NCBI RefSeq assembly: GCF_000189635.1
Contig: NW_002476544.1
Span: 186,001 to 250,000 of the forward strand
DNA length: 64,000 bases
Direction of reading: 5' to 3'
DNA from: Tetrahymena thermophila SB210
Lineage: Eukaryota > Ciliophora > Oligohymenophorea > Hymenostomatida > Tetrahymenidae
Part shown: positions 46,201-58,667 of the stretch, one piece after another
Layout of the letters: every line of letters starts with the position of its first letter
Position numbering within the stretch: position 1 is the stretch's first letter
Notes under the pieces: generated by a model
Told to the model about the DNA's origin: nothing
Databases searched by the model: none
Seen by the model: only the letters and a program-made list of their open reading frames with translations
Made by a program: the position numbers and the translations under genes

Positions 46201-47562
46201 AGGCTGATGAAACTCCAATTACTCCAATCAAATCAGATTAAAAAGATTTGAATACAGAATTAAATGGTAATTCTCAAGAACAAAAAAATCTATCTAAAAC
46301 AAAAGAAAATATTTCTAAAGAATAAGAATTCAACAGTGCTGCTTCTTGCAAATTATTAACCGAAAAAAAAAATAATTTTGTAGCGTAAATTAACTGTGAA
46401 GAAAATTATTTAATTATTAATTTATTTATTATATCATAAAGTAAGGAGTAATGTTAAGAGAAGAATTCTTAAGATCTATCTGAATAAAAAACTCAAAGTA
46501 AGTTGAATTAAAAATAAATATTATAAATTTGTATTTCAGTTAATAAATTAAAATTACTTTATAAATAAATAAATAGAATAATCTTTAGGATAAATAATTG
46601 AAGAAGAGGATGAATTTGTTTCACAATCTGTAATATACTTTTTAATTTTAAATTAAATTCTTTTCATAAAATAAAGAACAAAGAAAATTATATAATTCGC
46701 AGAATCTCCTTTGAAAGTGCTTTAAAATTATAAGATTAAGAAAACAACTAAAATAAACAAACTCCTTAATAATTAAGCTTTTTTGAAAGTAAATAAAAAG
46801 ATATTTAATTAATTTAGTTTAAATATTGAAATAGAATTAACCAAAATAAAAATATAAAAAAGAAAACTAACAAAATCTAACACCAGATTTACTTCAAAAA
46901 GAGTTGTTGGGTGAGAAATCTCAAAATAAATCAGATTATTAGAAAAGTAAACTCATATATAGTCATCTTAAACTAATTCATGATGAAAACTTGTATTATG
47001 ATGATAAAAAATCCTATGACGGATATTATTATGAAGAAGATGAAGTAAAAAAAAAATAAGAAGAAGAAGATGAAGAAAATATTTATATCATTCCAAGTAA
47101 ATAATCAGAATAATTTAAAGTAATTTTTTCATCAAAATTCAAATTTATATTTATTTATATTAAATTCATAAATAAAGAAATAGAAGGTTAGTCTATTAAA
47201 AGACATGACGCAAGAGTAATTCTAACTATTTTTCAACATAGTAAGAAAGGAGGTAAAATTTAAATATATTTTAAAAAGAAGAAGAAATATTTCATATGAT
47301 TTATTTATTAGTTTTTTTATTTATTTTAAAATAAGAACGATATTAGATATGTTTTATCCATCCTCATCATATACTCAAATATATTTTATTTTAAAATTAG
47401 ATATAGAATGAAAGATTCATAAATGATACAACAAAGAACTAAATAAATATTTTATAAACATAGATTCCCTAAGTTCAACTAGATAAATTGAATATTAAAA
47501 TAAAATCATTTATTGATATTGTTAAGATAGAAAACTCTGATTTATAGATTGAAAATTTTTGA
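43223..47562 (+). CDS. NEK-type serine/threonine kinase 3, interrupted by an assembly gap
   Basis: Exons visible: 43223-43514, 43702-43819, 43890-44331, 44398-45543, 45597-45722, [gap], 45882-46384, 46442-46497, 46577-46629, 46677-46788, 46863-47119, 47178-47252, 47401-47562. At least 1113 aa are encoded. The second codon is TAA (Gln). The kinase core has GYGSQGQV, an LAIK lysine, GGDL, HRDIKPAN (D143), DFG (161-163) and GTPYYLAPE; it looks catalytically intact. The tail carries four 28-29-residue repeats (~375-477) with VNVPMSCKRNSQ and LDQFGQQEQSN, unrelated to those of kinase 2. The shared acidic and C-terminal segments follow. The gap hides the start of the exon resuming at 45882. The exon following the 112-nt exon lacks the EDICPYEQ-type segment of kinase 2. 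Confidence 0.86.
44668..44975 (+). repeat. four in-frame tandem repeats (84-87 nt) in kinase 3 tail
   Basis: Copies start at about 44668, 44752, 44839 and 44923 with GAAAAAGTAAATGTACCAAT. Unit length is 84 or 87 nt, the difference being one extra TTA codon. Copies are nearly identical, indicating recent expansion. Confidence 0.93.
45781..45880. other. assembly gap (100 N)
   Basis: Exactly 100 N. It lies between a good 5' splice site (GTAAGT at 45723) and coding sequence that is already in frame at 45882, so a splice acceptor and possibly repeats of the kinase 3 tail are missing. Confidence 0.99.
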
Positions 47563-48459
47563 TTTTTTTTCATGAATTAGTAAATCAAATTACATAAATA
47601 CATACATACATACATACATAACTAGTATTTTTTGCAAAGAAAAAGTAGACAAAAATTAAAAAAAAGGCTTTCTAAAGAAGATTTAATTACTGCTTTGCAA
47701 TAACTAAAAAAGGTGTGAATAAAAACTAAAAAATTGAATTGATTGTTATAACAACAATATATAAATAATTATAAATAAATAAATAAATATTTGCTGTTAT
47801 TTACAGCATAGGAAATTGTTTTTTAGAATTATTTTAATTTTAAAGTTTCAGTCAATTTTATATAAAATTTACATGTTGTATAATGATAAATTTAAGCTAT
47901 TTATATTTTAAATAAACATTAATATCAGTTTTAATTATTAAAATTTATCCATTTTTATTAATTTTAAAACAAATTCCAAGTTAAACACTAAAAAAATATT
48001 TGTGCTTAATAATTGATTATCATTTTTAAGATAACTAAAAAATGCCTAAAAAACATTCAAAAAAAATATTGTAATTTTATCTAAATTTTACATTGTTTAG
48101 ATAATGATTTAATATTTTTAAAATTAATATTTATATCATTTTTATTGATTATTTTCTATCCATTTTAATTCTATAAAATAAGTGACAAAAATAAAGAATA
48201 AAAAATATTTCTACTTTATAATTAATTATTAATTTGAGCTAAGTAAAAAATGTATAAAAACTCAGAAAGAAAGGTGATCAATATAAATATAGTTTGTATT
48301 TTAATAGTTTTTTTTCTAAAATAATAAATCTAAAATCCAATAATTCAATTAGCTATACAATAAATAAATAATTATTTATTCATTAACTTTCAATTTTATT
48401 TCATAGAGAATTTCAAATAAATATTTTCTAAATATAACTAAATATCTATCTACTATCTA
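47563..48459. other. spacer after kinase 3
   Basis: Non-coding. The part around 47840-48060 is a diverged copy of the DNA after kinase 1 (35820-36060). It ends where the tandem 5.4-kb duplication begins. Confidence 0.6.
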
Positions 48460-50964
48460 TCTAAATATGTATTTTCAAAATAATGAGATTCTAAAAGCTT
48501 CTTAATCAAAGAAGAAAATTAATTAAAATTCTTAATCAATTTGATAAATTAGAACAATAAAATATCATTTATTAGTAAGTTAACCCTTATGAAGATTTAA
48601 CTACTTTAAGAAATTATTGCTGCTATTATATATTTGCTGCTATTTTAAATTTGTAAGGTGGTCAATAGATCGTATTAAGTTGACGATAACTACTGTTAGA
48701 ATGTAAACAAGGAATTAAAAACTTAAATATTAATTAAGAATTTCTTGAGTTATTTATTTATTAATTTTTTAAATGATAAATTTAAATTTAGTTTAGTTCC
48801 TTGCTAAAAAAAAAATATTTTTTTATAATGGCTAAATTTAAGTATTTTTCTATACAGAAAACTAATAAAAATGATACAAATCTTGAGTGGTATTAAAGAA
48901 AAATAATTAAATTTTAAGAAAGAATGGATAAATTTTATAAATTTAATATTATTGCAATAGCCAGCCATTCATTATAAAATTGTGAATGAATAAATTGTAA
49001 ATCTAAAACTCAAACAAATATTTATTATATCTTGATAGTTAGTTAAAGGAGAGCATATATATATATATATATAAATAATAAATTCATTTTTTATTTTAAA
49101 TTAGAATTTAAAGGAAAAAGCTCAACAAATTTTTTATGTATGTATTTGTCTAAAATCAGTCTTTTTAAGAATAATCAAAGAATGAGTGGCTTATTAGATA
49201 AAATTGTATAGGTTAGACCTTATAAAAAGATATGATCAAATTTTTTAATTTAATTTAAATTCCATCAAATTTATTATTTGGTAATTGTGCTTGTTTACAA
49301 TATTTTACTTTTGTAAAGATCAAATTTTACAAATTTGAAGAAATATTTGTCTTTTTTAATTAATTTAATTAGTGGTTAATCAAAAAAAAAGAATAGATTG
49401 AAAAAAGGGGAGCGAGCAACGCTTTATTACATTATTTTATTAAATATAAATATAAATAAGTATGACTGAAATACTTTGTTCAAACAATCTTTTCTTTACT
49501 ATTTTTTTAAACTAAATTTCTTAGTAAATCTCTATGAATAATATTTAATTGACTTTATCCCTCAAAAACAAACAAGACAAAATATTTTTATTTTTTTAAA
49601 TGCGTTTGTTTATTTTGTTGAATATAAAACAATATCTTTAAGAAAGAAATGATTAATTAATTATAAAGCATAAAATCTATTTAGGTTAAGCTTAAAATAT
49701 TACATAATTTCAATGCTTTGTTGCCATTTTATATTTTTTAAAATAGGTTTTTATAGAGCTGTATACAGAAAAGTAGTCAAAACAAAAATTCAAATAATAT
49801 TTTTGGGATTCTTTAAATCAATCTGATATATATAATACCTAATCAAAAAAGAAACTTTTTTTCTATATTATTTTTGCTTTTTCTTAGAGTTAAATTTGAT
49901 TTTTCTTAGATATTAAATTTTAGAATATTTCAATTCTTTTATTTTATCTTTAAAAATGGAGAGAAGAGTCAAGATAAAATTCTCTTAAATAATATTCAAC
50001 AAAAAACAATTCCGAATCATATTTTTATATGCTTGTTTCTTAAAAAATAATTTAATGCTATGGAAATAATTTCCTTGTTTTTACTAAAAGCTGTGATTAA
50101 GTTTTTTATAAATTTACTTCTATTTTAAGTGAATATATAATTTGAAAGCGACCAAAAATCTAAATTTAAAAGCTTAAAACTACTAATACTCTACCCATAA
50201 AATTATAATTTTTATATTAAAATAATTTTTTTTATCTTTTAAGAGAGCAAATAAAAAGATGCTTGCTTGTTGATTTGCTGTTTGTACCTTCAATTTATAT
50301 ATTAGTAAAAAATAGTAAGTAAAAACAAAGTCTTTATATTAATTTTTAGAATCATTATTTCCTCTTAACTTTAAAAGCAAATTAACAAATAGTTAGATTA
50401 TTAGATAGATAAATAATATTTTTATTTCATTTCAGAAAATATCAGTTGAAAAATTTAAATCTAATCGAACAAAGAATTATTTGTGTAATTATGTCTTATC
50501 AAACCAATAACTTTTCATTCAATTAGTAAAAATAGATGAATAAATAAATAAATAAATCAAAAATTTTTTCTTTCTTCTATTTCTTCTCATTAATATAAAT
50601 TAATTAAATTCCTATTACAATCAAATAAATTGTAACTCAAAATTTAAAAATATATTTTCGGCTTATTATTTTTGTTAAAAAAATAAGAAAGCATTTTATT
50701 GATTGGCTTAAAGAGTTTAAAAATAGTGAATATTTTTGTTATAAAAGAAGAAATACATATGTTTATTTGTGTTAAATCTTGAATTAATATGTTTTTTTGC
50801 TTTCTGAAAACTTTAAATTTGTATACTTTTTTTATTATCTCTATTCATATGTTCGTTCATTGAGTTTGTTTGAAAGATTTCTGATAAAATCACTTTCTAT
50901 TCAGATTTTAAATTTTCTGTGTATATTTAATTAATGTGTCATTCATTTTCTTTCAAGATTTAAA

Positions 50965-51571
50965 ATGCACATCTTGAAAAATATCCAAAAATTTTTAGTT
51001 TTATTTATGATATCCCTTAATCTTTCTAATACTATTGCAAATACCTATTAACTTTTATCCTATTATTGTTATAAGTTATTAAATTGCTCATTCTGAGAGC
51101 CTTTATTGCAGTTTAGACTTTTATCAATTAAAAAACCCGGATCAAGTAAATTTGATAAAATAAAATTTATAAATTTAAATTCTTTCTTTTTTTTACAATT
51201 TTTTAATGTTTGTCACTATGAAAAAATTATAATTTTATATGTAAATACTGTATTTATTGACCTTTTTTTAAATCATGTCATTAAATACCTAAATATGAAT
51301 CTGGTAAAATAAAACATATAAAATTGATATTGATATTCACATTTTGAAGGTATAATTGAAGGTTTGTCTTGATGAAATTAATCAAAAATAATTTGGAGAC
51401 TTGGTTGTATACTAAGAAAAAATTAATTTTATAGACTTTGAAATGACTTAATAATTCATAAATGCGTAATACTCCAAATCATATTTGAATAGTAAAGATA
51501 AATATATTATCTCTCTAATTAGAATGATCGCTAGACAAATATAAATTTTTAAAAAAACATTAATCGTTTGA
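50965..51571 (+). CDS. small secreted protein of unknown family (copy 1)
   Basis: Three exons: 50965-51067, 51117-51145, 51350-51571, giving 117 aa and stop TGA. A signal peptide (~1-25, IQKFLVLFMISLNLSNTIA with a likely cut after IA) precedes a mature ~92-residue chain. The chain is rich in Gln, Ile, Lys and Tyr with a single Cys in KVCLDEINQKQFGDL. The duplicate at 56380 independently supports this structure: exon sizes (103, 29, 222 nt) are identical and indel-free, whereas both introns and flanks carry indels. About 20 residues differ between the copies. It lies ~540 bp upstream of a GPI-type surface-protein gene, so a linked surface or secretory role is possible but unproven. No known family is recognised. 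Downstream in-frame alternatives (51106-51312) are broken in the other copy. Confidence 0.65.
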
Positions 51572-52111
51572 ATGGCATTTGTAGCGTATTTTATACCAAT
51601 TTACAAAATCAGAAACCTTTTGTTGTGCTTTCTTTTATTAGTTTGTGATATGAATATATTTTTGTTAGAATAAGTTAAAAACGAATGAACAAAAGATAAA
51701 TATTTTGTTGATTTTACAAGACAGATTCAAATTACATAAAAAACATTTTATATTTGTCCAATTTAAAAAAAATAACTATGATTTTTCAGTCTAGATTAAA
51801 AAAATTTCATTTATTTAATTTGATGTTACAGTTTTTAGAGAGTAGAAACTTAATTAAAAAAAACACTTAAAAGACCAATCAATATTAAATCCATAAACTT
51901 AAAGTCTATATAATTTTTTAATATTTGATTTAGCTAAAATCAGATTTGAAAAGAATTACTAGATTAATAACTGACAAAAATTTTATGTAAATTAGAAATA
52001 AGAATAACATTATGTATTTAGTGGATTAAATAGTGTTTGATTTTCAACCAAAGAAACTAATAATAATAATTTAAAATAAAACAAAATTCAATTAAATAAA
52101 AACAACTAAAA
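51572..52111. other. spacer upstream of surface-protein gene, unit 1
   Basis: A presumed promoter/5' UTR of the gene at 52112. It aligns with 56989-57533 with scattered substitutions and small indels, clearly more diverged than the following coding region. Confidence 0.6.
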
Positions 52112-53245
52112 ATGTCTAAAACTATCATATTAGCTTTGCTCTTAGCTTAAATCATCACCTTAGCTTTTGCTGCATCTTCAGTAACATGTGGTACTCATCC
52201 TTTGTTAAATAAAGTTTAGAGTTCTGTTAATAGTCTTATTGCTACTGATACAAGTGGAAAAGCTAAAACTAAAAGTGACGCTCTTTTCAAGAGCTTTACA
52301 AATGCTAAACCTTCAAGCAAAAGTGCTGCTGACTTAGGTGTCTGCTCTGCCTATGCTGGATAAAACTCTTGCTGTGATAAAAATATTGTTAAACTTATTG
52401 ACTAAGCTGCTTTATAGAAAGCTAAGCCTATTCAAACTAAGTCAACTGTTTTCTAGAAATTCACTAACATTTATGCTGCTTAAGCAAATAAGTTATGTTC
52501 AAAATATATTACTAATGGTCCTGTTACTGCTGATGCCATTTTAAAAAATGCTGCTTTAACTAGTTTCTAAGCTTTAAAAACTAGTCAAGCTACTTGTAAG
52601 ATTAACTTTGCCAAAGCTCTTACTTCTTTCACAAGAGGTGCATTGTGCACAGTTTGTTCAGGTGTTGATAAAGTAAATGATTACGTAAACGCCTAAGGTT
52701 AACTTAAGGTTACATAAGATTCAGTAAATCAATTCGTATCTGCCACTGATACTGCTGCTACTTGTTTTGCCAACATATTCACTGGAGACGCTTTTAAAGC
52801 TACTATAAATGAATTAAATGGTAAATACATTTCAGATGCTACATGTGCTAGTAGTGTATTGACCAAAATCTAAACTGTTTTCACTAATAAGATAATCTAG
52901 AATAGCGATGGTAATGGTGGCAAGCTTTGTAAAGGAACTACTGTTTTTGGTAATAATGCTGCTTGTGAAAGTTTATTACAAGGTGATGCAAATCTTGAAT
53001 CAAACAATAGCAGACTCCTTAGATCTGAAGATGATGAAATGTTTAGATTACTTGATGCCTCTGCTGCCCCAGATGCTGTTGTTGATCCTTCAGGTGTCAG
53101 TGTTTATACCACAAGTTCCACTGATAGCAGTATTGATGAAAATGGTAGTAATATAAGCACAAGCTTTGACAATGTTAGCACAACCTCAAGTGAAATCATT
53201 AAAGCTGCTTTGGCTTTAATTTCTCTTTTGGCATTAGCTTTTTGA
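52112..53245 (+). CDS. GPI-anchored-type surface protein (family member 2)
   Basis: Single exon, 377 aa, ending TGA, with many TAA/TAG (Gln) codons. A signal peptide (~1-20, LALLLAQIITLAFA) is followed by an Ala/Thr/Ser/Lys-rich ectodomain. Cysteines are arranged as in the 30461 protein: CGTHP, VCSAYAGQNSCC, FTRGALCTVCSGVD, a late CKGTTVFGNNAACE. A Ser/Thr-rich acidic stretch then leads to a short terminal hydrophobic run (AALALISLLALAF) with no tail, typical of GPI attachment. Codon use is more biased (GCT, ACT, AAG) than in neighbouring genes, suggesting high expression. Nearly identical to the gene at 57534. Function is probably surface coat; unproven. Confidence 0.9.
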
Positions 53246-53984
53246 ATGATAAAATATAATTTTAAAAGGATTTATTTTTATTTTATGTATAAATAATTTA
53301 TATTATATTTTATAGCATTCCATTTTTACTTTTAGAGTTTTACAATTTCCTTACTTGCTTTTGAATATACAAACAAGCAAACAAAAAAATACCCAATAAA
53401 CTAAATAAGATAATATAAATTAAAAGATGTGCAAAATAGATAGACAAAACCAAAGGTAGTTAAAATAATAAATATAAATAATTAAATAAATAGTTGAATT
53501 AAAGAGCTAAGCTTGATTGGTCTTGAGCTTATTAGTTTAATAGTTGAAATATATATATATATATTAAAGATTTATTGAGCTATTTTTATTAGGATTTTTT
53601 AAAATAATCTTATTTAATTTATAAAAATATCCTTATATTTTTATATTTTGAATGATTTACTTTTTCATTTATTTTTTATAATTTTTGTTATGCCATATTA
53701 TCTCTTTACGATTATTTAAAGACTATCAATAAATAAATAAATTGAGAAAGGAAGTAATAGCATGAAATACATTTTTTTAAAATAAAAAAATTGAGAAATA
53801 GAACTCAAATAAATTACAAAAAAGTAAAGAGTAAATTTAAATAAATAAATTAAAAAAATTATTTTTTTGAAAGTATTTATTTACAATTAAAAATATAAAA
53901 TTTTAAAAGAAAGTTTATCCTTTTATTAATTATAAAATTGCTTTTGCTTTTAAAGTATAAGAGGGGAAAATATCGGTCTCAACT
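53246..53984. other. 3' flank of surface-protein gene, unit 1
   Basis: Non-coding. It aligns with 58668-59300 with indels and ends at a TCTA/CTAT microsatellite (about 53985-54016), where unit 2 begins. Confidence 0.6.
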
Positions 53985-56379
53985 GTATATCTATCTATCT
54001 ATCTATCTATCTATCTAGATATATGTTTTAAAAATAATGATATTTTATAAATTTTCTAAATCAAAGAAGGAAATTAATTAAAATTCTTACTCAATTTGAT
54101 AAATTAGAACAATAAAATATTATTTATTAGTAAGTTAAACCTGATGAGGATTTAACTATTTTATGAATTGATTGGTGCTATTAGATATTTGTTGCTAATT
54201 TAAATTTGTAAGGTGGTGAATACATCTTAATAAATTGATTATAAATATTGTTAGAATGTAAGCAAGGAATTTCAAGATAGACTTAAATATTAATTAAAAA
54301 TTTCATGTATTATTTATTATTTTTAAATATTTATTTTACAATTATTTATAAATGCACTTAATTTTTAAAAATATATTTAATTTTAGTTTGGTTCCTTGCT
54401 ATAAAAATAAAATATTTATTTTTTTTATAAGTGCTGACTTTAAGTATTTATCTTTTAAGAAAACTAAAATTTAGTGGTATTTAAGAAAAATAATAAATAA
54501 AATCTTAGAAAGAATAGATAAATTTTATAAATCTAAAATTATTGCAATAGCCATACATTATAAAATTTTGTATAAATTATAATCTAAATTCAAATAACTA
54601 TGTATTATATCTTGATAGTTAGTTAATTATATGAGACCATAAAAAAATAATAAATTATTTTATTAATTTCAATTAAAATTTAAAGAAAAAAGCTCAAAAA
54701 ATATTATTAACATTTGTATATATTTGTCTAAAATCAATCTTTTTCAGATTAATCAAAAAATTAGTTGCTGATTAGATAAAATTTTATAGATTTTACCTTA
54801 AAAATAGATATCATCAAAGTTTTTAATTTAATTTAAATTCGATCAAATTTATTATTTGGTAATTGTGCTTGTTTACAATATTTTACTTTTGTAATGATCA
54901 AATTTTACAAATATTTGCCTTTTTTAATTAATTTAATTAGTGGTTAATCAAATAATAAGAATAGATTGAAAAAAGGTCAGCGAGCAACGCTCTATTACAT
55001 TAAATTATTAAATATAAATAAATAAGTATGACTGAAATACTTTGTTCAAACAATCTTTTCTTCACAATTTTTTAGTAAATTTTTAAGAGAAATATTTAAT
55101 TGACTTTATCCCTCAAAAACAAACAAGACAAAATATTTTTATTTTTTCAAATGCATTTGTTTTTTTTGTATTTAAAACAAGTCCTTTAGTAAGTTATTAT
55201 AAAGCTGTTTCGAATGAAATAAAATTTTTAAGATTCATCAAAGCAATCTGATATATTTTATACCTAATCAAAAAGATACTTTTTTTCTATATGATTTTTG
55301 CTTTTTCTTAGAGTTAAATTTGATTTTTCTTTTATATTAAATTTTTCAGTATTTCCATTCTTTTATTTTATCTTTAAAAATGGAGAGAAGAGTCGAAATA
55401 AAATTCTCTTAAATAATATTCAACAAGAAACAATTAAGAATCATATTTTTATATAATTGTTTCTTGAAAAATAATTTAATGCTATGGAAATAATTTCCTT
55501 GTTTTTACTAAAAGCTATGATTAAGTTTTTAATAAATTTACTTCTATTTTAAGTGAAAATATCATTTGAAAGTGGCTAAAAATCTAAATTTAAAAGCTTA
55601 AAACTACTAATACTCTACCCATAAAATAATAATTTTTGTATTAAAATAATTTTTTTAATCTTTTAAGAGAGCAAATAAAAGATGATTGCTTGTTGATTTA
55701 CTGGTTGAACCTTCAATTTATTTATTATTAAAAATTAGTAAGTAAAAACAAAGTCTTTATATTATTTTTTAGAATCATTATTTCCTCTTAACTTTAAAAG
55801 CAAATTAACAAATAGTTAGTATATTAGATACCTAGATAATATTTTCATTTCATTTCAGAAAATATCAGTTGAAAAATTTAAGTCTAATCGAACAAAAAAC
55901 TATTTGTGTAATTAAATCTTATCAAACCAATAAATTTTCATTCAATTTGTAAAAATAGATGAATAAATAAATAAATTAAAAATTTTTTCATTCTTCTATT
56001 TCTTCTCATAAATATAAATTAATTAAATTCCTATTACAATCAAATAAATTGTAACTCAAAATTTAAAAATATAATTTCGGCTTATTATTTTTGTTAAATG
56101 CATGTGAAAACATTTTATTGATTGGCTTAAAGATTTTAAAAATAGAGAATATTTTTGTTATAAAACAAGAAATGCGTCTGTTTATTTGTGTTAAATCTTG
56201 AATTAATATGTTTTTTTGCTTCTGAAAACATTTAAATTTGAAGACTTTTTTATTATCTCTATTCATATGTTCGTTCAATGAGTTTGTTTGTAATATTTCT
56301 GATAAAATCACTCTCTATTCAGATTTTAAATTTTCCCTTTATATTTTATTAATATGTCATTTTCTTTCAAGATTTTAAA

Positions 56380-56988
56380 ATGCATATCTTGAAAAATATC
56401 CAAAAATTTTTAGTTCTACACATCTTATCCCTTATTCTTTCTAACGCTATTGCAAATACCTATTATGTTATATCATATTATTGTTATAAGCTATTAAATT
56501 GCTCATACTGATAGCCTTTATTGCAGTTTAGACTTTTATCAATTAAAAAACCCGGATCAAGTAAATTTGAAAAAATAAAATTTATAAATTTAAATTCTTT
56601 CTTTTTTTGCAATTATTTAATGTTTTTCATTATGAAAAAATTATAATTTTAAACGCAAATAAATACTGTATTAATTGGCCCTTTTTTTAAATCATGTCAT
56701 TAAATACCTAAATATGAATCTGGTAAAGTTTTACATACGAAAGTAATTGATATTCATATTTTGAAGATATAATTGAAGGTTTGTCATGATGAAATTAATC
56801 AAAAATAATTTGGAGACTTGATTGTATACTAAGAAAAAATAAATTTTAGAGACTTTGAAATGACTTAATAATTCATAAATGCGTAATAATTCAAATCATA
56901 TTTGAATAGTAAAGAGAAATACAATATCTCTCTAATTAGAAAGATCGCCAGACGAATTTAAATATTTAAAAAAACATTAAACATTTGA
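56380..56988 (+). CDS. small secreted protein of unknown family (copy 2)
   Basis: Exons 56380-56482, 56532-56560 and 56767-56988 give 117 aa. Exon lengths are the same as in copy 1 and phases close exactly. The signal peptide is retained (FLVLHILSLILSNAIA), as are the core segments FYQLKNPDQ, EINQKQFGDL, DFEMTQQFINAQ and RIQIFKKTL. By eye most exon differences from copy 1 change the amino acid, about as expected without strong purifying selection or with diversifying selection. Yet no exon indel has occurred while introns have gained several. Family and function are unknown. Confidence 0.65.
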
Positions 56989-57533
56989 ATGGCATTTGTA
57001 GAGTATTTTATACCGATTTACAAAATCGGAAACCTTTTGTTGTGCCTTCTTTTTATTTGTTTGTGATAAGAATATATTTTTATTAGAATAAGTTAAAAAC
57101 GAATGAACAAAAGATAAAATATTTTGTTGATTTTTACAAGTTAGATTCAAATTAAATAAAAAACATTTTAAATTTGTCCAATATAAAAAAAAAGAACTAT
57201 GATTTTTCTGTCTAGATTAAAAAAATTTCATTTATTTAATTTGATGTTACAGTTTTTAGAGAGTAGAAACTTAATTAAAAAAAACACTTAAATGATTAAT
57301 CAATATTAACTCCATAAACTTAAAGTCTATATAATTTTTTAATATTTGATTTAGCTAAAATCAGATTTGAAAAGAATCACTTAATTAATAACTGACAAAA
57401 ACTCTAAGTAAATTAGCAATAAGAATAACATTATCCATTTAGTGGTTTAAATAGCGTTTGATTTTCAACCAAACAAACTATCTAATAATAATTTAAAATA
57501 AAACAAAATTCAATTAAATAAAAACAATTAAAA
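56989..57533. other. spacer upstream of surface-protein gene, unit 2
   Basis: Presumed promoter/5' UTR of the gene at 57534, homologous to 51572-52111. Confidence 0.6.
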
Positions 57534-58667
57534 ATGTCCAAAACAATCATATTAGCTTTGCTCTTAGCTTAAATTATCACCTTAGCTTTTGCTGCATCTT
57601 CAGTAACATGTGGTACTCATCCTTTATTAAATAAAGTTTAGAGTTCTGTTAATAGTCTTGTTGCTACTGATACAAGTGGAAAAGCTAAAACTAAAAGTGA
57701 TGCTCTTTTCAAGAGCTTTACAAATGCTAAACCTTCAAGCAAAAGTGCTGCTGACTTAGGTGTCTGCTCTGCCTATGCTGGATAAAACTCTTGCTGTGAT
57801 AAAAATATTGTTAAACTTATTGACTAAGCTGCTTTATAGAAAGCTAAGCCTATTCAAACTAAGTCAACTGTTTTCTAGAAATTCACTAACATCTATGCTG
57901 CTTAAGCAAATAAGTTATGTTCAAAATATATTACTAATGGTCCTGTTACTGCTGATGCCATTTTAAAAAATGCTGCTTTAACTAGTTTCTAAGCTTTAAA
58001 AACTAGTCAAGCTACTTGTAAGATTAACTTTGCCAAAGCTCTTACTTCTTTCACAAGAGGTGCATTGTGCACAGTTTGTTCAGGTGTTGATAAAGTAAAT
58101 GATTACGTAAACGCCTAAGGTTAACTTAAGGTTACATAAGATTCAGTAAATCAATTCGTATCTGCCACTGATACTGCTGCTACTTGTTTTGCCAACATAT
58201 TCACTGGAGACGCTTTTAAAGCTACTATAAATGAATTAAATGGTAAATACATTTCAGATGCTACATGTGCTAGTAGTGTATTGACCAAAATCTAAACTGT
58301 TTTCACTAATAAGATAATCTAGAATAGCGATGGTAATGGTGGCAAGCTTTGTAAAGGAACTACTGTTTTCGGTAATAATGCTGCTTGTGAAAGTTTATTA
58401 TAAGGTGATGCAAATCTTGAATCAAACAATAGCAGACTCCTTAGATCTGAAGATGATGAAATGTTTAGATTACTTGATGCCTCTGCTGCCCCAGACGCTG
58501 TTGTTGATCCTTAAGGTGTCAGTGTTTATACCACAAGTTCTACTGATAGCAGTATTGATGAAAATGGTAGTAATATAAGCACAAGCTTTGACAATGTTAG
58601 CACAACCTCAAGTGAAATCATTAAAGCTGCTTTGGCTTTAATTTCTCTTTTGGCATTAGCTTTTTGA
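57534..58667 (+). CDS. GPI-anchored-type surface protein (family member 3)
   Basis: Single exon, 377 aa, same length as the gene at 52112. By eye only about 12 of 1134 nucleotides differ. Ten are silent, including a CAA/TAA swap that is synonymous only in this genetic code. Two change the protein: Ile to Val near residue 51 and Ser (TCA) to Gln (TAA) in the DPSGV segment. The domain layout is identical: signal peptide, paired-Cys ectodomain with SFTRGALC, and a terminal GPI-type hydrophobic segment. The near identity compared with drifted flanks suggests gene conversion or strong constraint. Surface-coat function is inferred. Confidence 0.9.

Larger units (their letters stand above)
48460..53975. 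repeat. tandem segmental duplication, unit 1 (~5.5 kb)
   Basis: Unit 1 is directly followed by unit 2 (53985-59300) in the same orientation with order fully conserved. From about 48480/54040 onward the two share long near-identical blocks and scattered indels. Each unit contains one small secreted-protein gene and one GPI-type surface-protein gene. TCTA/CTAT microsatellite DNA lies at both left ends, which may have seeded the duplication. Boundaries are approximate. Confidence 0.93.

Noticed and set aside
51106..51312. 68-codon plus-strand open frame overlapping the small secreted-protein gene
   Set aside because: In the duplicate unit a one-base length change in a T-run breaks this frame, and it lies mostly in intron 2 of the better-supported model.
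56063..56311. 82-codon minus-strand open frame in duplication unit 2
   Set aside because: The homologous stretch in unit 1 carries two single-base insertions that break the frame, so it is not conserved as coding.
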